Shown: piece by piece, positions 29,775 to 39,700 of the stretch
Layout of the letters: each line of letters begins with the position of its first letter
How positions within the stretch are numbered: the stretch's first letter is position 1
Position numbers and translations under genes: made by a program
Notes under the pieces: generated by a model
The model's input: the letters and a program-made list of their open reading frames with translations, nothing else
What the model was told of the DNA's origin: nothing
Database searches by the model: none
Assembly: GCA_029224185.1 (NCBI GenBank)
Contig: CM055189.1
Span: forward strand, 188,501 to 252,500
Direction: 5' to 3'
Source of the DNA: Karalla daura
Taxonomy: Eukaryota; Chordata; Actinopteri; Chaetodontiformes; Leiognathidae
Length of the DNA stretch: 64,000 bases

Positions 29775-30004
29775 TAGTAAACAGAAATTCACAGTGGGTG
29801 TGGCTGCAGCTGTGGGAGCTCCCAGCATGCTTTGGGAGAGCCAGTGTTCCCACTGGAACATTTAACACACAGGGTGAGTGTGTCTCCACCCAGCTCAGAG
29901 CAGGATGGAGCGTGTGTGTGTGTGTGTCCGGGAATGATCGGAATGACGCCCCCTCCCTCTCTGCTGGCTGCTCCAGGTCTCTGGCGCCACCTGCAGGAGG
30001 AAGT

Positions 30005-30061
<57 letters not shown>

Positions 30062-30805
30062 ACACACACACACACACTCATTCTAAAAGGTGCTAACCTG
30101 AACACATACCACAATATTAACCCTAACCCCTGCCCCTAGCAGCTAATGGTGACTAGTTCCTCTAGCATAGCTAGCATCTGGCTAACCAACCTGTGTGGTC
30201 AGGTGACTGCTGGCTGCTGGCTGCCATCGGCTGCCTGACGCTCCACCAGCAGCTGCTGCTCCGCGTGGTTCCTCAGGACCAGAGCTTCAGGCAGCACTAC
30301 GCCGGCATCTTCCACTTCCAGGTGAGGAACTGTCCTCACTGTCTCACCTGTGTCCTCTTGTCCTCACCCATCTGTCTGTGTCTCTGTGTATCTCTGTGTC
30401 TCTGTGTATCTTTTTGTATCTGTGTGTCTCTGTATCTCTGTATCACTTTGTCTCTGTATGTCTCTGTATCTCTGCATCACTGTGTCTCTGTATCACTGTG
30501 TCTCTGTATGTCTCTGTATCTCTGTATCACTGTGTCTCTGTGTCTCTGTGTATCTCTGTATCTCTGTAGTTCTGGCAGTTTGGGGAGTGGGTGGATGTGG
30601 TGATCGATGATCGTCTTCCGGTCAAAGATGGAGAGCTGATGTTCGTTCACTCGGCCGAGGGGAGAGAGTTCTGGAGCGCTCTGCTGGAGAAGGCTTATGC
30701 CAAGTAAGACCTGGACCTGGGACTGGACCAGGAACTGAATCTGGACCAGGTCCTGGACCAGGAATTGCAGGTTCATTTAGTGTTGTGTGTTCACAGTGTA
30801 AGACA

Positions 30806-30867
<62 letters not shown>

Positions 30868-31064
30868 CCGTTTGTCTACCTGTGTGTGTGTCCAGGCTCA
30901 GCGGCTCCTACGAGGCTCTCTCTGGAGGCTCCACCACCGAGGCGCTGGAGGACTTCACTGGTGGCGTCTCTGAGCAGTTTGAGCTGAGCAGAGCTCCAGC
31001 AGAGCTGCAGCTCATCATCTGTGAAGCTCTGGAGAGAGGCTCCCTGCTGGGCTGCTCCATAGAT

Positions 31065-31110
<46 letters not shown>

Positions 31111-32775
31111 AGACACTGAGGCACACACTCACTTCTGAACACACTCTGTCTCTCTCAGGTCTCCAGCTCGTTTGACCTTGAAGCCATAACCTTCAAGAAG
31201 CTGGTGAAAGGCCACGCCTACTCTGTGACTGGCCTGCGACAGGTGTGACTCACTGTGTGTGTGTGTGTGTGTGCGTGTGTGTGTGTGTGTGTGTGTCTGA
31301 GAAACAGAGTGTGAAGCGTCTTGTGCAGTAGTGTGGAGCTTAGAGGGACAATGTGTAATATGTCAGCGTTTAAATATATCATTGGCATATTATCACCTGC
31401 TAATAATCTGACACATTCCCGTAAACAAAGAATTTTAGATGTCTTTATACATGTGACGGTAAGCTCAAAGGGCAGTGCCATGACGGGCGGCCATCTTGAA
31501 ACTACTGCCACCGGCGAGGGACAAACGGCACCAGCGTGTTCTCCTGGTGGACCAGCAGGACCGAGGACCCACCTAGAACACCATACCACCATACCTGATG
31601 AGCCTTCCTGTCACTCTGGAGAAAAACCACGTTGCTACACTCCTCACTGGGTGAGGCTCTCCACCAGATCCAAGTCCAACAAGATCCTAAAAGACTTTCA
31701 GGCTTATGTGGGGCAAAGTCTCAGGATATGGAAGGGGGTACCTGGCAGCCACGGGTTTGGTCACGCCAACAATGGTGTGAGTCTACCGTCCCTCTGCTCC
31801 GAGATGGACCTCGCTGCAACCAACGGCATCCTTGGTTGTTGGACCAACCAAGTCCTGGTGAGACTAGTCAGACCATCACAGAGAGACAACCTGCAGTAGA
31901 ACCAGTAGATCCAGGATAGTGTTACACCGTTTCCACTACGTGGTATCGCTTGCACTGGACTGGACTGGACTGGACTGGACTGGACTGGACTGGACTTGGT
32001 TCCAGCGTGTTTCTATCATTGCATTGAGAGTACCTGGTCGTCATGGCAGCACAAGGCCGCTGCGTGTTGGACCGTCAAGGCCTCGCTGGATCTCCTCCTT
32101 AGTGACGAAGGACAGAAATGTTTGCACCTCCTCTTCTGACCAAGGACCGACCGCTCTGCTTGTCATCATCATTTCCAAAATGGGTGAAAAAAAAAGAGAA
32201 ACGAAGAGGAGGCAGCCCCCCTGCTGTACTAGATTAACAGTTCCGGGTTCCAGGTTCCAGGTAATGGAGGCCGAGTCCAGTACGTCGAGCCCGCACCATG
32301 TAGTGCAAACGGCAATAAACCATTACTAATACTATTAGACTTTTACTAGTGCTATTAGACGATTCAGCCATCACAACACTCAGTGCTTGGAGCATGAAGT
32401 GGGTGTCACACACACAAGCAAGTGTGTGTGAGAGAATCACCTGTGTGCGTGTGTGCGTCTGTGTGTGTGTGTGTGTGTGTGTAGGTAGAGTTCCAGGGGC
32501 GTCCAGAGACTCTGATCCGGGTCAGGAACCCCTGGGGTCAGGTGGAGTGGACTGGAGCCTGGAGTGACAGGTGAGAGCCTGTGTGTGTGTGTGTGTGTGT
32601 ATGTGTGTGCGTGTGTTACTGACACTGTGTCGTATCAGCTCCTCAGAATGGACTCAGGTGGACTCGGCAGAGAAGGACGAGCTGCTATGCAGGAATGAGG
32701 ACGGGGAGTTCTGGTAGGAGACATGAAACACCAGGGACAGGATGCAAGATACATGTGTGTCTCTGTGTCTCTGCA

Positions 32776-32806
<31 letters not shown>

Positions 32807-32996
32807 CAGGATGTCGTTCCAGGACTTCCTGGTTCAGTTTTCCAGGTTGGAGATCTGTAACTTGACTCCAGACGCTCTCACAGACTCCATCAGTGTCTGG
32901 AACACGAGTGTGTTTGAAGGAAGCTGGAGGAGAGGGAGCACAGCAGGAGGCTGCAGAAACCACCCTGGTGAGGAGGCTCACACACACACACATACA

Positions 32997-33073
<77 letters not shown>

Positions 33074-33485
33074 TTTGCCTCAGGGTGTCCCATGATGCTT
33101 TGCTGCAGACTCGTTCTGGATCAACCCTCAGTTCAGGATCTGTCTGGAGGAGGATGTTGCCCCTGCTGGAGGCCCCGCCCCCGCTGGAGGCCCCGCCTCC
33201 TGCAGCCTCTTGGTCGCACTGATGCAGAAACACAGACGGCGACGGCGCCACCTCGGGGGCAAACTGCTCACCATCGGATTCACAGTCTATGAGGTCTCCA
33301 CACACACACACACACACACACACATCCTGCTCCTCTTCTCTGACCTCCTTCTCCTCTCTGTGTTGTCATTCTCCTCCTCCTCCTCTTGCTCTTCCTGGTC
33401 TGTGGGTTCCTCCTCCAGCTCCCAGAGGAGGTGAGTGTGAGTGGTTCTTCTCTCCTCTGATTGGTCGGTTGAAGCGGTCTGGCTT

Positions 33486-33563
<78 letters not shown>

Positions 33564-35800
33564 TCCGGGACTGTCCCAGTGTCCACCTGAGGAGGGAGTT
33601 CTTCCTGAGCCACTCCTCCTGCGCTCACTCTGAGACTTTCATCGACCTGCGTGAGGTGAGCTGCAGGCTCCGCCTCCCGCCAGGAAGTTACCTCATCGTC
33701 CCGTCCACCTTCCATCCAGCCCAAGAGGCCGACTTCCTGCTGAGGGTCTTCACCGAAAGGCCGGCGCCCGCACAGTGAGTCCCAGCCAGCCGCTGGAGGG
33801 GGGCCAGTGTGTTGCTGCTCATGTGTGTGTCTGTAGGGAGGTGGATGTTGTTTGTTATTGTTGTTATTGTTGTTGTTGTCGTGTGTGTCTGTAGGGAGGT
33901 GGATGTTGTTTGTTATTGTTGTTGTTGTGTATCTGTAGGGAGGTAGATGTTTGTTATTGTTGTTGTGTGTCTGTAGGGAGGTGGATGTTGTTTGTTATTG
34001 TTGTTGTTGTTGTGTGTCTCTGTAGGGAGGTAGATGTTTGTTATTGTTGTTGTGTGTCTCTGTAGGGAGGTGGATGTTGTTTGTTATTGTTGTTGTTGTT
34101 GTGTGTCTCTGTAGGGAGGTAGATGTTTGTTATTGTTGTTGTGTGTCTCTGTAGGGAGGTGGATGTTGTTTGTTATTGTTGTTGTTGTGTGTCTCTGTAG
34201 GGAGGTGGATGTCGTTTGTTATTGTTGTTGTGTGTGTCTATAGGGAGGTGGACGACAGCGTTGTGGCCGAGCTGCAGCCTGAGGTAGAGGCCTGTCACTT
34301 CCTGTGTCATGTGACCTCTGACCCTAGCTCACAGCTCTACTTCCTGTCTGCAGGAGGAAGTCAAAGAGAGCGACATCGACGACTCTTTCAGGTCCATGTT
34401 CACTGAGTTGTCAGGAGACGTGAGTTCACTGGCTGTCTGGATCCTGGGGGCGGGGCCAACACTGGGGGCGGGGCCAACACCAAACCACACATCTCACTAC
34501 ACTCACACTACAACAACAAACAATGGGGTTGTTGCCATGCTAACGCTGTAGTGTTGCTGTGGGAACACTGTGGCGTTGCCATGGTAATGCTGTAGCGTAG
34601 TGCTACGCGCGACACTGTAATAACACTGCGGTGACGCTGTTAGCAGCTCCGTCAGTCTGTTTTCTGGTTTCAGGACCTGGAGATCTCAGTCCAGGAACTC
34701 AGGAGCATCCTCAACCTTGTTGTCTCCAAACGTAAGTTTCTGATGTCACCAGATGATTGGTTCTCAGGTACTGATACATTACTCATCACGTTGTTGGAAA
34801 GACATGAAGGTGAAAGAGGTGATGAGGGTGTCTTCCTGGGTGTTCACAGACAGAGATCTGAAGACTGACGGCTTCAGCATGGAGTCCTGCAGGGCCATGG
34901 TCAGCCTCATGGATGTATCCTCACTATACAGATACACCAGGTCCTTCAGGTCCTGCTGGTTCACCCAGTCCTTTAGGTCCCCCTGGTCCCTCTGGTCCCC
35001 CTGGTTCCTCTTGTCCCCTGGTCCTGCTGGTTTTGCTGGTCCTTCAGGCCCTGCAAAAATTCCACCTCTGGAATTTTGAGCTTGACTCCAAACTCAGAAG
35101 AACGGCAGCGCTCGGCTCGGCCTGCTGGAGTTTCAGCTTCTCTGGAACAAGATCAGGAAGTGGCTGGTGAGTCCTTGATGTCCAACAAGATCCTGGGACT
35201 GCTCACTCCCTTTCTGCTTTCCCATTGGTTGGTGCCTGGTTAGTGGTGGTGCTGGTCAGATGTTTGGTTGAGGCTTCTGTGCTCTGCTCCTCCTCAGGGG
35301 GTCTTCAGAGACTTCGACCTGGACAAGTCTGGATGCATGAGCTCGTATGAGATGCGGCTGGCACTGGAGAATGGAGGTAAGTGTGTGTGATCTGGCCTGC
35401 TGGACTGGCCTGTTGACCTGTCAACCTGTTAACCAGTTAACCTGTCGTCCTCAGGGTTCAGACTAACCAACCGTCTCTACCAGTCTCTGGTCTCACGGTA
35501 CTCAGACAACGAGCTCATCGACTTCGACAACTTCACTATGTGTTTCCTGAAGCTGGACGCTATGTTCAGTATGTACTGCACCCCCCCCTCCTGCACCTCC
35601 TCTTGCCCGCTCCATACTCCTCCTCCTCCTGCACCTCCATACTCCTCCTCCTGCCTGCACCTCCTGTCTGCTCCTCCTCTTGCCTGCTCCATGCTCATCA
35701 TGCTCATCCTGTCTGGTCCATGCACCTCCTCAGGAGCCTTTAAGGATCTGGACCCTGATGGCACCGGGAGGGTGGAGGTGAACATCACCGAGGTGAACTG

Positions 35801-35836
<36 letters not shown>

Positions 35837-36717
35837 ACCTTCTTTAGATTCTTTGACCTTGAATGTTGATGAGCATAACAACCATCAGGAGAGCCCAGCA
35901 CCCATCCATCATCCATCCAACATCTATCCATCATCTATCCATCATCCATCTATCATGCATCCAACATCTATCCATCTGTCATCCATCCATCATCCATCCA
36001 TCATCCATCTATCATCCATCCAATATCTATCCAGCATCCATCCAACATACATCCTCCATCTATCATCCATCCATCATACATCCAACATCTATCCATCATC
36101 CATCCATCATACATCCAACATCTATCCATCATCCATCCATCATCCATCTATCATCTGTCCAACATCTGTCCATCTATAATCCATCCAATATCTATCCAGC
36201 ATCCATCCAACATACATCCTCCATCTATCATCCATCCAACATCTGTCCATCATCCATCCATCATTGGTCCAGCATCCATCTATCATCCATCCAACATCTA
36301 TCCATCATCCATCCATCCAATATCCATCTATCATCCATCCAACATCTATCCATCATCCATCCATCCATCATCGGTCCAGCATCCATCTATCATCCATCCA
36401 ACATCTATCCATCATCCATCCAGCATCGGTCCAGCATCCATCTATCATCCATCCAGCATCTATCCATCATCCATCTATCATCCATCCAGCATCTATCCAT
36501 CATCCATCCAACATCTATCCAGCATCCATCCAACATCCATTCATCATCGGTCCAGCATCCATCTATCATCCATCCAACATCTATCCATCATTCATCCATC
36601 CACATGGATCCATCGTCCATCCAGCACCCATCCATCACTCATCATCCATCCATCCATCAGTCACCTCTCTCTCTTCCTCCTCTTCCTCAGTGGCTGTGTG
36701 TAGCCATGTGTGGCTGA
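29169..36717 (+). CDS. Conventional calpain B (CAPN1/CAPN11-like), large subunit
   Basis: Tandem paralogue of calpain A. The 21 exons are 29169-29402, 29599-29668, 30203-30321, 30570-30703, 30896-31064, 31159-31242, 32485-32570, 32639-32713, 32810-32967, 33109-33293, 33419-33430, 33563-33774, 34244-34283, 34354-34419, 34674-34731, 34850-34914, 35098-35166, 35298-35376, 35455-35568, 35734-35792, 36691-36717: 2115 nt, 704 residues. The triad is intact (GDCWLLAAIG, KGHAYS, RNPWGQVEW). The C2-like domain reads LRLPPGSYLIVPSTFHP. The penta-EF-hand reads DLEISVQELRSIL and DLDKSGCMSSYEMRLAL, which favours CAPN1/CAPN11 over CAPN2. Oddities: exon 4 is almost identical to that of calpain A; exon 19 lacks one codon in an EF-hand loop; exon 12 follows a 44-G run; exon 13 follows an array of its own 3' splice site. 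Start at 29169 was chosen because exon 1 then aligns with calpain A. Confidence 0.95.
29434..29480. repeat. (TA)n microsatellite
   Basis: Pure TA run just after calpain B exon 1, followed by AT-rich intron. Confidence 0.9.
29702..29772. repeat. (CA)n microsatellite in calpain B intron 2
   Basis: CA run. A second lies at about 30006-30078 in the same intron (29669-30202), which has no other recognisable feature. Confidence 0.9.
30481..30760. repeat. Gene-conversion tract, copy 2 (calpain B exon 4 and flanks)
   Basis: Partner of 20949-21228. Identity stops sharply at 30761. On the left it fades into a repeat of CTGTATCTCTGTATCAC units shared by both introns. Confidence 0.9.
31300..32400. mobile_element. 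Unclassified insertion in calpain B intron 6
   Basis: Intron 6 is far longer than its calpain A counterpart (1242 versus 84 bp). It holds a non-repetitive stretch with a 192-codon frame at 31321-31899 without recognised homology, then TTTCCACTACGTGG leading into seven or eight copies of a short GGACT-type unit at about 31950-31995, then further low-complexity sequence. The TTTCCAYTAC plus internal short-unit array layout resembles the elements at 5640, 26040 and 55030. Confidence 0.4.
33516..33559 (+). repeat. (G)44 homopolymer at the calpain B exon 12 acceptor
   Basis: An unbroken G run following a (TG)n run, ending three bases before exon 12 (acceptor CAG at 33560-33562). Confidence 0.9.
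33829..34243 (+). repeat. Array of copies of the calpain B exon 13 acceptor
   Basis: About nine units of 37-57 bp, each with CTGTAGGGAGGTRGATG followed by a (TTG)n-rich spacer. The true exon 13 boundary (CTATAG, then GGAGGTGGACG) is the last member. It fills intron 12 almost completely. Confidence 0.9.
35880..36660. repeat. ATCCATCC-type repeat in calpain B intron 20
   Basis: Degenerate arrays of ATCCATCCATCTATC and CCAACATCTATCC units. The 284- and 188-codon frames here are repeat translations. Confidence 0.93.
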
Positions 36718-37930
36718 CAGCTCTGCTGCGTCCCCCCCAGGACCGACACGTCTGCTACTCGCTGCAACTTCACTTCTACTCAACTACTGCTACTAGCTCT
36801 ACAGCTACTAATATTGCTACTACTACTTAACTACTAAACTATCCCTAGTTTCTGTTTACAGTGATGCTACAGGATCCTGATGACATTTAAAATCATTGTT
36901 TGAACTTCAGTGTCGGCTCAGTCTGAGCTTTTCCATAGATAAACAAAGTTAAATATAACATGTTAACAAGTACCCTCTCTCCATTTGGGCTGTTATTTAC
37001 ACTTTTCTGTACGTGTAAGTGTGTTTTTATGTTGTTTACACTGTTAATGTTTATGCTCTTTGTATTTGTCGTTTAGATTGTTTATGCTGTTCATGTTAAC
37101 ACAGTTTGTTGTTTACTTATGTTGTTTACTTTGTTTACACTTTTTATGTTTAGACTTCCTGCACTGACTTCGGTCCTGCAGCAGGCACTACAACTATAAC
37201 TATCTACTATCTCATGCATCCATCTATGCATTCTCATCCATGTCAATGTACATGTATACATCCATCCATATTCATCCATCCGAAGTTTGCAGTGTAAGTT
37301 TTAGCCTCAGATTTGTCCCTCGGAGCTGAGCTACGATTATCTGCTCTGTATCTACTCATATCTATATCTGTATCTTCTCATATCTGTTTTGGATCAGTTT
37401 TAATGAAATTGTCATAATTACCCATGAGCCCCAACATGTCCAGGGTCCAGCTGTGAGAGGCGTTTAGGATCGGCTCGGACAAACACCTGACATTTGGTCC
37501 CACTGTGACTCATTAAAGGAACAACAATGTTTCGGTCTCTTTCTGTCTCTTTGTGCCCCTGGTCCAGGTCAGGACTAGGGTCAAAGGTCAAACAGGTTCC
37601 ATCAGTGACTATGAGTTGTCATGTTGCGAAGGACTGAACAGAGTGAACTGAGAGAATGCTTAATTTATTCAGCAAAAAACAACAACAATATTTTTAATGA
37701 GTGTAATGAGTGTAATGTTAAGAGGAGACACAGGTCTGACTCCAGGTTCTGGTTATGCAGGGTCTCAGTCCAGGTGTGTTCATAGGTCAAACATCCAGCC
37801 TCAAGACCATTCAGTGTCAAGGTCCAGTACTGAGGTCAAAGACCAGTATCTGGGTTCAGGATCAGAGCACCAGGTGGCTTGCTCTGGCTCATCTCAGGTC
37901 TAGTTCCTGGGTGGTGTCCTGGGTCTGTCA
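36718..37930. other. Spacer between calpain B and mrps28
   Basis: No gene was recognised. AT-rich sequence, presumably including the calpain B 3' UTR, with TGTTTACA-like repeats at 37020-37140. The convergent mrps28 transcript must end in or near the right part. Confidence 0.6.
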
Positions 37931-38345
37931 TTAATTTTTGTGCTGGTCCAGTAGCTGGCCCTGGGCCTCCAGCAAGGTGGTATCTGGTCCTGGTTCTGGT
38001 CCAGCAGCTGGCCCTGGAACTCCAGCAGGGTGGTGTCTGGTTTTAGGTCTGGTTCTGGTCCAGTAGCTGGCCCTAGGCCTCCAGCAAGGTGGTGTCTGGT
38101 TTTAGGTCTGGTTCTGGTCCAGCAGCTGGCCCTGGGCCTCCAGCAAGGTGGTGTCTGGTTTTAGGTCTGGTTCTGGTCCTGGTCCAGCAGCTGGCCCTGG
38201 GCCTCCAGCAAGGTGGTGTCTGGTTTTAGGTCTGGTTCTGGTCCTGGTCCAGCAGCTGGCCCTGGGCCTCCAGCAAGGTGGTGTCTGGTTTTAGGTCTGG
38301 TTCTGGTCCTGGTCCAGCAGCTGGCCCTGGGCCTCCAGCAAGGTG
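37931..38345. repeat. Minisatellite made of the mrps28 C-terminal coding end
   Basis: About six or seven units of roughly 60-65 bp. Read on the minus strand they repeat the codons for LLEAQGQLLDQDQNQT plus the stop. The array's first member, on the gene side, is the actual end of the mrps28 reading frame. Confidence 0.9.
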
Positions 38346-38725
38346 GTGTCCGAGGCGGCCCCCAGGAACCGGGCCGTCAGTTCCGGGTCTTGGAGCCTTA
38401 CTTTGACTCTCGTTCCCCGCTGGTACCGCTCCACGCCGTCGCGCCGAGGGCACGCGCAATGGAACTTCCCACCGAAGTCCACGAGTACGTGGTCGCTCAG
38501 GACGGCGGTCACGCGCCCCACGAGCACGCGCCCCGCGGGAGGTCCGAGCTGCACGAGAGGAGAGCGACGTAGCAGAGACGCAAAGCTCGAAACCTCCTCT
38601 CCCCGGGGCTGCTCCTGCTGCTCCAGGGCGGAGGTGGAGGAGGAGAAGGAGCGGAGGAGCAGCGACAACCTGGAGGAATTTGGCCCGGGCCAGGACACCG
38701 CTCCGAGTTTCAACAGTGCCGCCAT
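38291..38725 (-). CDS. mrps28: Mitochondrial small ribosomal subunit protein mS28 (bS1m-related)
   Basis: Component of the mitochondrial 28S subunit. One uninterrupted frame of 144 codons matches remembered vertebrate MRPS28 along its length: N-terminal Arg/Ser-rich presequence (LSLLLRSFSSS), then FASLLRRSPLVQLGP, an S1-like beta-barrel with VDFGGKFHCACPR and GTRVKVRLQDPELTARFLGA, ending DTTLLEAQGQLLDQ. MAALLK at 38725 was chosen as start by homology; an in-frame ATG four codons upstream (38737) is possible. No intron interrupts the frame, whereas I recall several exons in mammals. The stop-proximal codons have become a minisatellite unit. It is divergent from sde2 and convergent with calpain B. 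Confidence 0.9.
   Translation of the reverse strand: MAALLKLGAVSWPGPNSSRLSLLLRSFSSSTSALEQQEQPRGEEVSSFASLLRRSPLVQLGPPAGRVLVGRVTAVLSDHVLVDFGGKFHCACPRRDGVERYQRGTRVKVRLQDPELTARFLGAASDTTLLEAQGQLLDQDQNQT

Positions 38726-39700
<975 letters not shown>

Noticed and set aside
35863..36830. 284- and 188-codon His/Ser/Ile-rich frames
   Set aside because: Translations of the ATCCATCC array in calpain B intron 20.
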